Below, in pieces: positions 7,769 to 16,731 of a stretch of DNA of 64,000 bases. Position 1 is the first letter of the stretch. Each line of letters opens with the position of its first letter. Both the position numbers and the translations under genes were made by a program. Under the pieces are notes generated by a model, which saw nothing but the letters and a program-made list of their open reading frames with translations, searched no databases and was not told the DNA's origin. The stretch comes from Deltaproteobacteria bacterium (GTDB taxonomy: Bacteria > Myxococcota > XYA12-FULL-58-9), in the NCBI GenBank assembly GCA_016218825.1, contig JACRCV010000037.1, positions 26,507 through 90,506 of the forward strand, given 5' to 3'.

Positions 7769-9117
7769 GCCGAGGCGGCCGGCGCCGGAACCCGTTGCGG
7801 GTGGCGATCCTCTCGGAGCGCGAGTCGCCGGTGGTGCGGCTGCTGCTCGACAATGGTCTGGCGTTGGTGTTGTGCCCGCGGCCGCATCTATCGCAGGCCT
7901 ATCTGGCGTTCTACTGCGGCGTCGGGTCGCGGCACGAGTCGCTCGCCGACAACGGCATCACCCACGTGCTGGAGCACATGCTGTTTCGCGGCACCCACAG
8001 CTTCAAGGACGCGACCGCGCTCAACCTCGCGGCCGAGGAGTTCGGTGGCTTCCTCGAGGGCGCCACCTACCGCGACCATCTGCTGTTCGCGACCGCGGCG
8101 CACCCCGATGCGGTGGGTGAGGCGATCGCCATCCTCGCCGAGCTGGTGCAGCGGCCGCGCTATCGGGCGATGGAGGTCGAGCGCGCCATCCTCAAGGAGG
8201 AGCTCCTCGAGACCCTCGACGCCGACGGCCGAATGATCGATCTCGACAACATCACCCACCGCCTGGTGTTCGGCGCCGGCGGCCTCGGGCTGCCGATCGA
8301 GGGCCACCTGAAGAACATCGCCCGCTTCAAGGTCGCAGATCTCGAGGCGCATCGGCGGCGCTACCTGGTGGGCACGAACAGCGTCTTGAGCATCGCCGGA
8401 CCGATCGACGTGCACGCGCTCTTGCCCAAGATCCGGCGAGCCTTCGGCCGGCTGCCGGCCGGCAATCCGCCGCTGGTCGAGGCGCCGTCGGCGCCGGCGC
8501 CGCGTCCGATCTTGCGCTACGTCCGCGACGCCGCCAGCCAAGTGGACATCCGTCTGTGTTTCCGTGGGGTCGCGGTGGACGACCCCGAGTATCCGGCGCT
8601 GGTGCTGTTGGCGCGGGTGCTCGCCGACGGCCTCGGCTCGCGGATGCACGCCGAGCTCGTCGATCGCCGGGGCTTGGCGTACGCGCTGCACGCCGGCCTC
8701 ACGACCTACGGCGACTGCGGCCTGTTCGACTTCGAGGTCTCGGTGGCCCCGGACCGCGCCGCGGAGGCGGTGGCCGCGATCCTCGGCTTTGCCGCCGCGG
8801 CCGGGCGGTTTCGCTTCGGCGACAGCGAGCTCCGGCGGGTGCGGCGGCGTTACCGCTACGGCATCGAGTTCATGCGCGACTCGCCCCCCGACCTCGCGAG
8901 CTGGTACGGGCGCTCGACGCTGTTCGGCATCGAGCAGCAGATGGACCACCTCGGCGGCCGGATTGAGAAGCTCGGCGAACGAGAGATCCGGCACGCCGCG
9001 CGGCGCGTCTTCCGGCGACCGGGGCTGGTGGTGGCGGCGGTGGGCGAGCTGGTGCGCGGTGAGTGGAAGCGGGTCGACCGCGTGGTTCAGCGCTGGCGCG
9101 GCTTCCGCGCCGACTAG
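7765..9117 (+). CDS. M16 family zinc metallopeptidase
   Basis: 450 residues with the inverted zinc motif HxxEH (H67, E70, H71 in HVLEHMLF) and a downstream glutamate pair in KEELLE about 75 residues later, the expected third ligand. It belongs to the insulinase/processing-peptidase (M16B-like) group, whose single-domain enzymes act as dimers. The C-terminal half is the related non-catalytic fold (LVDRRGLAYALHAGL). There is no signal peptide, so a cytoplasmic or non-classical location is implied. Its ATG overlaps the stop of the secreted gene upstream. Its substrate is unknown. Confidence 0.85.
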   Translation: MSRGGRRRNPLRVAILSERESPVVRLLLDNGLALVLCPRPHLSQAYLAFYCGVGSRHESLADNGITHVLEHMLFRGTHSFKDATALNLAAEEFGGFLEGATYRDHLLFATAAHPDAVGEAIAILAELVQRPRYRAMEVERAILKEELLETLDADGRMIDLDNITHRLVFGAGGLGLPIEGHLKNIARFKVADLEAHRRRYLVGTNSVLSIAGPIDVHALLPKIRRAFGRLPAGNPPLVEAPSAPAPRPILRYVRDAASQVDIRLCFRGVAVDDPEYPALVLLARVLADGLGSRMHAELVDRRGLAYALHAGLTTYGDCGLFDFEVSVAPDRAAEAVAAILGFAAAAGRFRFGDSELRRVRRRYRYGIEFMRDSPPDLASWYGRSTLFGIEQQMDHLGGRIEKLGEREIRHAARRVFRRPGLVVAAVGELVRGEWKRVDRVVQRWRGFRAD

Positions 9118-10049
9118 GCTGCCGAGGTCAGGTCGGTCCCGGAGACGACGACCGACAGCTTGCCGACGAGCACGCGCACCTGGGCCTTGGCGTCGATGTC
9201 TTGGACCACGCCGAGCTTGCCGGAGAACATCCCGGAGATGATCCGCACCTTGTCGCCGGGGCCGAAGCCCAACGCCTGGCGGCGCTTCTGCGCCTTCTCC
9301 TCCTGCAGCTGGCGGTTGACGTCGATGTGGTCGTTGGCCTTCTCCCAGGCGAGGAAACGGTAGATCGGCAAGAGCGCGCCGAGCCAGCGGCCGACGTGGT
9401 CGGCGAGCTCGACGCCGAGCTCGATGGCATCGGTGGCCGGGATGCTGTGGCCGATCTGCCACGCCGGTTGATCGCTCCCCAACGTCCCCGTGAGATCGGC
9501 GAGCCCCGCGAGCGTGATCTCCCCTGCCGCGGCGAGCTTGGTCGGCGCGCCGAACGACGCGCCTTCGGGCAGCTCCAAGATCAAATCCCGGAGCTGCTCC
9601 CGCTCCCAGGCCTTTTGCATGCTGGCGGAGAAGTTGCGCCGGTCGACGACCGCGCCGGCGGCCAACCACAGGCCCAACCAGAGGTCGGTCTGCCGTAGAA
9701 CCACGGCGACCGCGAGGTGCTTGTCCTGGGGCGCGATGTTGAACAGCTTCTGTTCGTCGAGGGGGGTCTTCTCCAAGAACGACGCCAGGTTCTTGCGGGC
9801 GGCGGCGTCGCGGAACCAGTAGACCCACTGGGCGTCGACCTTCTTGTGGTTGATGATGTTGGGGACTTCGTCCGACGACGCGCGGTCGAGGCCGACGAGC
9901 TCGGTCTGCAGGTCGCGCTGCGCCTGGTCGCAGAGGGCCAGCAAGGTGTCCTTGGCCCGCATCCGCGCCAGGTTGTGAACGTTGCTCGCCCACTTCTCCG
10001 GAGTGTAGGCGGCGAACGTATCACTGCTGAGTCCCTTGAACGCGGTCAT
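9114..10049 (-). CDS. KOW-domain (NusG-like C-terminal) protein with a long N-terminal region
   Basis: Predicted 311 residues starting at ATG 10049, behind GGAG. The last 60 residues form a KOW domain (FGPGDKVRIISGMFSGKLGVVQDID), the RNA/ribosomal-protein-binding module of NusG, RfaH and ribosomal L24. The first 240 residues do not look like the NusG NGN domain: they are helical with many Trp and charged residues. It may be a transcription or translation factor, but that is inference. A strong sigma-70-like promoter precedes it. It is convergent with the M16 gene (4-base overlap). Confidence 0.7.
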   Translation of the reverse strand: MTAFKGLSSDTFAAYTPEKWASNVHNLARMRAKDTLLALCDQAQRDLQTELVGLDRASSDEVPNIINHKKVDAQWVYWFRDAAARKNLASFLEKTPLDEQKLFNIAPQDKHLAVAVVLRQTDLWLGLWLAAGAVVDRRNFSASMQKAWEREQLRDLILELPEGASFGAPTKLAAAGEITLAGLADLTGTLGSDQPAWQIGHSIPATDAIELGVELADHVGRWLGALLPIYRFLAWEKANDHIDVNRQLQEEKAQKRRQALGFGPGDKVRIISGMFSGKLGVVQDIDAKAQVRVLVGKLSVVVSGTDLTSAA

Positions 10050-10088
10050 CGCTTCGAGCTCCACTCGGACCCCGCCGAGCCAAGCGGC

Positions 10089-10116
10089 ACTATACTGGCC
10101 ATCCGCAACAGGTCAA
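10089..10116 (-). promoter_or_regulatory. Sigma-70-like promoter of the KOW gene
   Basis: On the minus strand TTGACC is followed after 16 bases by TATAGT. The transcript would begin near 10082, giving a leader of about 33 bases to the ATG at 10049. The same bases read TATACT on the plus strand (10091-10096) and could also serve the divergent lipoprotein gene, although no matching -35 is visible in that direction. Confidence 0.75.
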
Positions 10117-10215
10117 CGGTCGCCCCCGAGCCTCGTGGTCGCGGCCGTTGGCTGCCTGCTGCGGGTGTGGTACCAGGCGGATCTTGCGACCACCTTCGCC
10201 CTCGGGGAGTGACCC

Positions 10216-11298
10216 ATGCTCTTCCTCAACGCCGCACGATTGGCGCTGCTCATCGCGGTGACCGGATCGGTCGCCGCCAGCTGCGGGAGTGACTCCAAGA
10301 TCGCGAGCCTGCCGGTCGCCAACGCCGGCTTCGATCACCACGGCACCCGGGGCGTCGAGCTCCGCCTCGACGGCTCGGCGAGCTTCGACCCGACCGGCGT
10401 CGTGCTCAGCTATGCGTGGGTGCTGGTCACCGCCCCGGCCGGCAGCAACGCGACGCTAATCGCGGCGACCACCGCCCAGCCGACCATCACCCCCGATCTC
10501 GGCGGCGACTATCTGATCTCGTTGGTGGTGAACAACGGCGAGCGCGACTCGCTGCCCGACGTGACCGCGATCATCGTCAGCAGTGCCGCGCAAAACCAGA
10601 CGCCGACGGCGGTGGCGACCTGTCTGCCGGGCTGCAAGATCGACCACGGCACCAGCCACTACCCCAACACCGCGACCCAAGTGACGCTCGATGGCCGTCA
10701 GAGCCTCGACCCCGACGACAGCACCGCGTCGCTGACCTACCAATGGACGCAGATCGTCAGCAGCACCGACTGCGGCGAGTGTCCGGCCCTGGCGAGCTGC
10801 AACCCCATCAATGCCGCGGCGACCTTCCTCGACGCCAGCGACGTGACGACGCTGGCGAAGATCCAGGCGCCGATGGCGGTGGGCTTCATGGTCTTCAGGC
10901 TGACGGTCACCGATCCCCACGGTCTCTCCGGGGTCGCGTGCGTCAACGTCGAGGCCACCAACAACGCGCCGCTCGCGATCGTCCAGACCCCGGGCAGCCT
11001 GACGGTCAACGAAGGCGAGGTCATCACCCTCAACGGCAGCACCAGCAGCGACCCAGACTTGATCGACCAACCCGGCCTCACCTATCTCTGGACCGCGGCG
11101 CCGACGGTCGCGACCTTCTCGCCGAACAGCACCACGAAATCGGTGACCGCGATCGTCACCGGTCTCGCCGTCTCTACCGACGTGACCTTCACCCTGACGG
11201 CGTTCGATGCCTTCGGGGCGTCGACTCCGTGCGGCGCCGGCTCGGGTTTTTGCGGCCGGACCTGCTGCGGCGAGGTGCTGGTGCACGTGCTGCACTAG
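10216..11298 (+). CDS. PKD-like/Ig-like repeat lipoprotein
   Basis: 360 residues. The signal peptide ends in VAASC, a lipobox at about residue 23. The mature protein shows three beta-sandwich repeats of PKD/cadherin-like type, each with a LDGxxSxDPxx motif: LDGSASFDPTG, LDGRQSLDPDDS and LNGSTSSDPD. It ends with a Cys cluster (CGAGSGFCGRTCC). It is likely a surface-exposed lipoprotein with a structural or binding role. GGGGAGTG before the ATG serves as ribosome site. A 14-residue Cys-containing segment (CGECPALASC) inserted in the second repeat may add disulfides. Confidence 0.75.
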   Translation: MLFLNAARLALLIAVTGSVAASCGSDSKIASLPVANAGFDHHGTRGVELRLDGSASFDPTGVVLSYAWVLVTAPAGSNATLIAATTAQPTITPDLGGDYLISLVVNNGERDSLPDVTAIIVSSAAQNQTPTAVATCLPGCKIDHGTSHYPNTATQVTLDGRQSLDPDDSTASLTYQWTQIVSSTDCGECPALASCNPINAAATFLDASDVTTLAKIQAPMAVGFMVFRLTVTDPHGLSGVACVNVEATNNAPLAIVQTPGSLTVNEGEVITLNGSTSSDPDLIDQPGLTYLWTAAPTVATFSPNSTTKSVTAIVTGLAVSTDVTFTLTAFDAFGASTPCGAGSGFCGRTCCGEVLVHVLH

Positions 11299-11318
11299 CC
11301 GCGGCCGCGAAGTAGATC

Positions 11319-14300
11319 GTGGCCCTGTCCCGTCTCAGACCGTCCGCGGGTGCCCCCCGACCTCTGGTTCTCGCCGGCCTGCCCGCCGCGGGCTTGCCCT
11401 ATCTCCTCGCGTGCGAGGGGTTCGAGACGCCGCTCACCATCGTCACCGCGAACGAGGAGCGCGCCGGGCAGCTCGTCACTGACCTGCGCGCCTTCGGGGT
11501 CGAGGACGTGCGTTTCTTCCCCGGCGAGCCGCACGTCGCCTTCGAGGACGTCTCTCCCGACCCGCGGTTGGTCTTCGACCAGCTCGGTATCCGGCACCGG
11601 ATCCTGACGGGCGACCGACCCCGGGTCCTGGTGGTCTCGGCCGTGGCGCTCATCGACCGCTGGCTGCCGGACGCCGACTTTCTCGCCGCCACCGATCTGT
11701 GGGTCGTCGGTCAGTGCATCAGCCGCGCGAAGATCACCGAGCACCTGGTCCGCTGCGGTTACCAGCCGGTCACCCTGGTGGAAGACGAAGGCACCTTCGC
11801 GATTCGCGGCGGGGTCGTCGACCTCTATCCGCCGTCGGCAGAGCGACCGGTGCGCCTGGATCTCTTCGGCGACGAGATCGCTTCGATCAAGAGCTTCGAT
11901 CCCGAGAGCCAGCGCAACCTCGGCGAGCACGAATCGCTCGCGGTCCATCCGCTCCGCGGCGTGTTGTTCGGCGACGCCCAGGTGGCCCGCGCTGCAACCC
12001 GCCTCAGAGCCCTCGCGGAGACCACCAACGTCCCGACCCGGCGCCTGCACGCCACTCTCGCCGACATCGAGCAACGCAACTACTTCTTCGGCATCGAGGC
12101 CCTGTGGCCGGCGTTCTACGACGGCAGCGCCCGGGTGTTGGACGCGGTCGCAGATCCCAAGGCGGCGCTGGTGCTCGACCAGCCACGAGAGGTCGAAGCG
12201 GCGCTCGACGAGCGCTGGCGCCGGGCGGCGCACGAGCGCGAGCGGGCTCTCGCCGGTCATCGTTTGACCCTCGGCATCGAGGAGCACCTGGTGTCGCCCG
12301 CCGAGGTGTTGCGCGACTTGCAGGCGAGCGCCGCGCTCGTGGCGGTGCCGGTCGCCGACGACCGCGTCGCACCGGGCTTGCCGGTCGAGCTCGGAGACTG
12401 GCGCGAGCTGTCGCGCCGCATCGGCGAGCGTCGCGCCGACACCACGAAGGGTGAAATCCTCGACCCGCTGGTGAACGAGCTCAAGAGCCTGTTCGACAAG
12501 CGCCAGGAGGTCTTCCTCGCCTGCGGCTCACGCGGCAACGCCGAGCGCCTCCGGGAGCTGCTGCGGGCGCGCAAGCTCGACCTGCCCTTCATTGACGCCT
12601 TGCCTCCGGCCACGACCTTCGGCGAGGCGCGCCGGACGCCGCGGATCGCGATCACCACCGCGGCGCTGTCGGCCGGGATCCGCGACCCGCAGCACGGCGT
12701 CGCGATCTTGACCGACGTCGAGATCTTCGGGGCGGCGCGCCAAGCCGAGGGCCGCCGCCGCCGTCGGGCACCGAGCGAAGGGCTCGCGACCTTGCGCGAC
12801 TTGAGCGACGGCGATCTCGTCATCCACGTCGATCACGGCGTCGGCCGCTACTTGGGGCTGAAGCGCCTGATCTTGGGTGGGGTGGACGGCGACTACGTCA
12901 GCCTGGAGTACGCCGACGGCGACCGCCTCTACGTCCCGATCTACCGCCTCGGTCAGCTGCAGCGCTACCGCGGCCCGGTCGAGACCGTGCGCCTCGACAA
13001 GCTCGGCGGCACGCGCTGGGAGAAGGCCAAACAGCGGGTCAAGGACGCGGTGCTGGCGATGGCGCACGAGCTCTTGGCGGTCCAGGCGCGGCGTCACACT
13101 CTGAAGGGGTACGCGTTCAACGACCCCGACGATCACTTCCGCGCCTTCGAGGCGACTTTCCCGTACGAGGAGACCCCCGATCAGCAGCGCGCCATCGACG
13201 AGGTCTTGCACGACCTGGTGCAGGACGCGCCGATGGATCGCCTGGTGTGCGGCGACGTCGGTTTCGGCAAGACCGAGGTCGCGATCCGCGCCGCCTTCTT
13301 GGCGGTGCTCGCCGGCAAACAGGTCGCGGTCTTGGTGCCGACGACGGTGCTCGCGGAGCAGCACGGGCAGACCTTTCGCGACCGCCTGCGCGGTGAGGCG
13401 GTGAGCGTCGAGGTCTTGAGCCGGTTTCGGAGCGCCAACGACAGCCGCGAGATCTTGCGCAAGGCCAAGGCCGGTGAGGTCGACATCCTCATCGGCACGC
13501 ACCGAATGCTGTCGGCGGACGTCAGCTTCAGAGATCTGGCGCTCCTGGTGGTCGACGAGGAGCACCGCTTCGGGGTCAAGCAGAAGGAGCGCATCAAGCA
13601 GTGGAAGAGCCAGGTGCACGTGCTGTCGATGAGCGCGACCCCGATCCCGCGCACCCTGCACATGTCGGTGACCGGCTTGCGCGACTTGTCGATCATCACC
13701 ACGCCGCCGCCGGACCGGATGTCGATCCGCACCGAGGTGACGCGCTTCGACGAGGAGGTGATCCAGGAGGCGATCCGGCGCGAGATCCACCGCGGCGGCC
13801 AGGTGTTCGTGGTCCACAACCGGGTGCAGTCGATATCGGCGATGCGCGACATCGTCCGCCGTCTGGTGCCGGAGGCGCGGGTCGTCGTCGGTCACGGACA
13901 GATGACCGGCGAGGAGCTCGAGCGCATCATGGTGGAGTTCGTGCGCCGCGAGCACAACGTCCTGGTGTCGACCGCGATCATCGAGAGCGGCATCGACATC
14001 CCGACCGCCAACACGATGATCATCAACCGCGCCGACACCTTCGGCTTGAGCCAGCTGTACCAGCTGCGCGGCCGCATCGGCCGGGGCCGGGAGCGGGGTC
14101 ACGCCTACCTGTTGTTGCCGCGCTCCGACCGGGTGGGGAAGGAGGCGCTGGAGCGTTTGGCGGTGTTGAAGCGTTTCTCCGAGCTCGGCTCGGGGTTCCA
14201 GGTCGCGAGCTTCGACCTCGACCTGCGCGGCGCCGGCGACCTGTTGGGCGCCGACCAATCGGGCCACATCGCCGCGGTCGGCTTCGAGCTCTACACCGAG

Positions 14301-14825
14301 CTGTTGAAGGAGGCGGTGGAGCGGGCGCGGGGCCAGGCGGCGCACAGCGCGATCGAGCCGGAGATCAAGCTCCCGGTCACCGCGGTGTTGCCGGAGAGCT
14401 ACGTGCCCGAGCCGATGCACCGCCTGGCGTTCTATCAGCGCATGGCGCAGAGCGACTCGGACGCCGCGGTCTTCGACGTGTTGGCGGAGATCGAAGATCT
14501 CTACGGCAAGGCCCCGGACGAGGTCCGGCACCTCGCCGAGGTCATGGTGATCCGCCGCCGCCTGATCAACCTCGGCGCGGTGGCGCTCTCCGGGGCGGTC
14601 GACGCCACGACGATCAAGCTCGGCTTGACCTTCGTGTCCGAGCCGCGCCTCGACGTCGCGGCGCTGGCGCTCAGGGTGCAGCGGGAGCCGGAGCGCATCC
14701 GGGTGCTGCCCTCCGGGCGCTTGGCGTTGACGCTGCCGGCCGCGAAGGACCTGGCGGAGATGGACCTGCTGCGCTCGGTGCGGGAGGAGCTCGGCAAGCT
14801 GCCGCTCCTTGCCGGAGGCCGGTGA
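11319..14825 (+). CDS. mfd: Transcription-repair coupling factor
   Basis: 1168 residues, close to the usual 1150. Mfd removes RNA polymerase stalled at DNA damage and recruits UvrA. Visible in order: UvrB-like N-terminal region, a CarD-like RNA polymerase interaction domain (DLVIHVDHGVGRYLGL near residue 495), then the RecG-like translocase with Walker A GDVGFGKTEVA (about 645), DEEH box (about 747), SATPIPRTLHMS, and the helicase-C motifs STAIIESGIDIP and QLRGRIGRG. The C-terminal domain follows FYQRMAQ. The GTG at 11319 is 20 bases after the preceding stop and has only a weak ribosome site. uvrA lies 7 kb downstream in the same window. Confidence 0.95.
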   Translation: MALSRLRPSAGAPRPLVLAGLPAAGLPYLLACEGFETPLTIVTANEERAGQLVTDLRAFGVEDVRFFPGEPHVAFEDVSPDPRLVFDQLGIRHRILTGDRPRVLVVSAVALIDRWLPDADFLAATDLWVVGQCISRAKITEHLVRCGYQPVTLVEDEGTFAIRGGVVDLYPPSAERPVRLDLFGDEIASIKSFDPESQRNLGEHESLAVHPLRGVLFGDAQVARAATRLRALAETTNVPTRRLHATLADIEQRNYFFGIEALWPAFYDGSARVLDAVADPKAALVLDQPREVEAALDERWRRAAHERERALAGHRLTLGIEEHLVSPAEVLRDLQASAALVAVPVADDRVAPGLPVELGDWRELSRRIGERRADTTKGEILDPLVNELKSLFDKRQEVFLACGSRGNAERLRELLRARKLDLPFIDALPPATTFGEARRTPRIAITTAALSAGIRDPQHGVAILTDVEIFGAARQAEGRRRRRAPSEGLATLRDLSDGDLVIHVDHGVGRYLGLKRLILGGVDGDYVSLEYADGDRLYVPIYRLGQLQRYRGPVETVRLDKLGGTRWEKAKQRVKDAVLAMAHELLAVQARRHTLKGYAFNDPDDHFRAFEATFPYEETPDQQRAIDEVLHDLVQDAPMDRLVCGDVGFGKTEVAIRAAFLAVLAGKQVAVLVPTTVLAEQHGQTFRDRLRGEAVSVEVLSRFRSANDSREILRKAKAGEVDILIGTHRMLSADVSFRDLALLVVDEEHRFGVKQKERIKQWKSQVHVLSMSATPIPRTLHMSVTGLRDLSIITTPPPDRMSIRTEVTRFDEEVIQEAIRREIHRGGQVFVVHNRVQSISAMRDIVRRLVPEARVVVGHGQMTGEELERIMVEFVRREHNVLVSTAIIESGIDIPTANTMIINRADTFGLSQLYQLRGRIGRGRERGHAYLLLPRSDRVGKEALERLAVLKRFSELGSGFQVASFDLDLRGAGDLLGADQSGHIAAVGFELYTELLKEAVERARGQAAHSAIEPEIKLPVTAVLPESYVPEPMHRLAFYQRMAQSDSDAAVFDVLAEIEDLYGKAPDEVRHLAEVMVIRRRLINLGAVALSGAVDATTIKLGLTFVSEPRLDVAALALRVQREPERIRVLPSGRLALTLPAAKDLAEMDLLRSVREELGKLPLLAGGR

Positions 14826-14827
14826 CG

Positions 14828-15787
14828 ATGCTAGGCACCCGCATGGCTGTGCGATGGCTCGGGCTCACGGGGATCGTGCTCGCGACGGCGTGCGAGCCGG
14901 CGCGCCCGGCCGAGCCGGTGTGCTTGTCGCCGCCGCCCGGGGTCGGGCCGGCGATCGCCCAGATCGGCGACGTTTCTCTGACGGTGACCGAGGTCGTGAA
15001 GCGGTTGCGCGATCAGGGCACCGCGGCGTTGCGCCGCTACGACGACAAACAGCGCCTGCGGCAGTTCGTCGACGACCAGGTGCGCTTCGAGCTCTTGGCG
15101 CGCGCCGCGCAGGAGCGGGGCTTGGCGCGAGATCCAGAAGTCGTCGACGCCGCCCGCAAGGTGATGGTGCGCCGACTGCTGCAGCGCGATCTCGGCAACG
15201 GCGCGGGCACGGACGCGGACGCGGTGTCCGACGCGGCGATCCTGGAGTATTATCGCCAGCACATGAATGATTATCAGCAGCCCGAGATGGTGCGCATCGC
15301 GCACATTCAGCTGGCGCCGACCGACGACGGCCGGGCGCGGGGGCGGGCGTTGATCGTCAAGCTCAACGCCAAGGCCGCGGATCGGGCCCTGTTCGCGCGC
15401 CTGGTCGCGCAGAGCTCGCTCGACGCCGACAGCGTGCCGCGCGCCGGCGAGCTGACGTTCATGAGCCGGGAACAGCTGACCGAGACCTTGGGTTTGAGCT
15501 TCGCGGGGGACGTGTTCGCGCTCGCGGCCGGGAGCCTCGCGGCGGAGCCGGTGCAGAGCATCCGCGGCTGGCACGTCGTCAGGATGCTGGCGCGGCGCGA
15601 AGCCCTGGTCCGCGGCCTGGACGAGGTCAAAGGCGAGATCCGGGACAAGCTGATGAAGAACCAACGCGCCAAGGCCTTCGACGGTTACCTGGCCGAAATC
15701 CGGCGGCGTTTCCCGGTGGCGGTGTACGAAGAGCACCTGGACGAGATTGCGGCGCAGCTCAAGACGCCGGAGGCGAACAGCCCATGA
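14828..15787 (+). CDS. SurA/PpiC-type periplasmic folding lipoprotein
   Basis: 319 residues from ATG 14828 (ATG 14843 is an alternative). The lipobox ATAC ends the signal peptide. A SurA N-terminal-like helical chaperone region follows (VVKRLRDQGTAALRR to QERGLARDPEV), then a parvulin-type domain (about residues 155-265) with the region IAHIQLAP and the typical late GWHVVRMLARRE. Parvulins are peptidyl-prolyl isomerases that help outer-membrane proteins fold. The gene lies 2 bases after mfd and overlaps the next PpiC gene (ATGA), starting a three-gene chaperone series. Confidence 0.8.
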   Translation: MLGTRMAVRWLGLTGIVLATACEPARPAEPVCLSPPPGVGPAIAQIGDVSLTVTEVVKRLRDQGTAALRRYDDKQRLRQFVDDQVRFELLARAAQERGLARDPEVVDAARKVMVRRLLQRDLGNGAGTDADAVSDAAILEYYRQHMNDYQQPEMVRIAHIQLAPTDDGRARGRALIVKLNAKAADRALFARLVAQSSLDADSVPRAGELTFMSREQLTETLGLSFAGDVFALAAGSLAAEPVQSIRGWHVVRMLARREALVRGLDEVKGEIRDKLMKNQRAKAFDGYLAEIRRRFPVAVYEEHLDEIAAQLKTPEANSP

Positions 15788-16731
15788 CGCGATACTTCGT
15801 GGCCCTCGGGATGCTCGTCGCGGCCTGCGGCTGCGAGGATGGCGACAAGCGCGGCGACAAGGACAAGGAGCGGCGGGTGCTGGCGAGCGTCAACGGCATG
15901 CCGATCTACGTCGACGAGTTCCTGCGCGAGTTCCATCGCATCCGCCTGAACGACGAGGAGGGCGGCCCGTCGGTCGCCAGCGACAACGCCCAGAAGCGCA
16001 CCTTGCTCGACGATCTGATCGAGCGCCGCCTGACGATGCAGGAGGCCGAGAAGAGCAACGTCCTGGTGGGCATCGAAGAGGTCGAGGTCGCCTACGAGCG
16101 CACCCGCGCCGGCTGGGACGTCAGCGAGGTCGACAAGCTCCTCGAGAGCAAGGACATCACCGCCGCCGAGATGAAGCGCGAGCTCCGCGAGCTGTTGATG
16201 CTGCAGAAGTATTTCCGCGATCACGTGTTCTCGCGGGTCGCGGTGACCGACGAGGAGATCTCGCGTTACATCGAGGCACATCCGGAGACCCAGATCCTGC
16301 CCGAGGAGGTCCACGCGTTGCAGATCGTGGTCAAGACCGAGGAGAAGGCCCAGGAGATCTCGCAGCAGATCAAGAAGGGCATGCCCTTCGAAGAGGCGGC
16401 GACCAAGTACTCGCTGAGCCCCGAGGCCAAGAACGGCGGCGACCTGGGGTCGTTCGCGCGCGGCTCGATGCCGAGCATCTTCGACGAGGTCTGCTTTGGC
16501 TTGAAGGTCGGCGAGATCAGCAAGGTGGTCGCCAGCGACTACGGCTTCCACCTGTTTAAGGTCGTCGAGCGCCGGCCGGAGGCGCTCAAGCCCGTCGACC
16601 GGCTCCGCGACGAGATCGAGAAGAAGCTGCGGCGGGAGAAGGAACGCGAGGCGCAGACCGCCAAGATTCAGGACTTGAAGCGCGCCGCGAAGATCGTCAT
16701 CGAAGACAAGGAGCTCGCGCGTGTCCATTAA
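15784..16731 (+). CDS. PpiC-domain peptidyl-prolyl isomerase lipoprotein
   Basis: 315 residues with lipobox VAACG at residues 12-16 and a Lys/Asp-rich linker. The SurA-N-like helical segment (ASVNGMPIYVDEFLREF) leads into a complete parvulin domain around residues 178-265 (EVHALQIVVKTEE, FEEAATKYSLSPEAKNGGDLGSF, GLKVGEISKVVASDYGFHLFKV). This is the best-preserved parvulin of the three, similar to PrsA/SurA isomerase domains. GGAGG lies 10 bases before the ATG, which overlaps the upstream stop. It probably works with its two neighbours on outer-membrane protein folding. Confidence 0.88.
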   Translation: MTRYFVALGMLVAACGCEDGDKRGDKDKERRVLASVNGMPIYVDEFLREFHRIRLNDEEGGPSVASDNAQKRTLLDDLIERRLTMQEAEKSNVLVGIEEVEVAYERTRAGWDVSEVDKLLESKDITAAEMKRELRELLMLQKYFRDHVFSRVAVTDEEISRYIEAHPETQILPEEVHALQIVVKTEEKAQEISQQIKKGMPFEEAATKYSLSPEAKNGGDLGSFARGSMPSIFDEVCFGLKVGEISKVVASDYGFHLFKVVERRPEALKPVDRLRDEIEKKLRREKEREAQTAKIQDLKRAAKIVIEDKELARVH

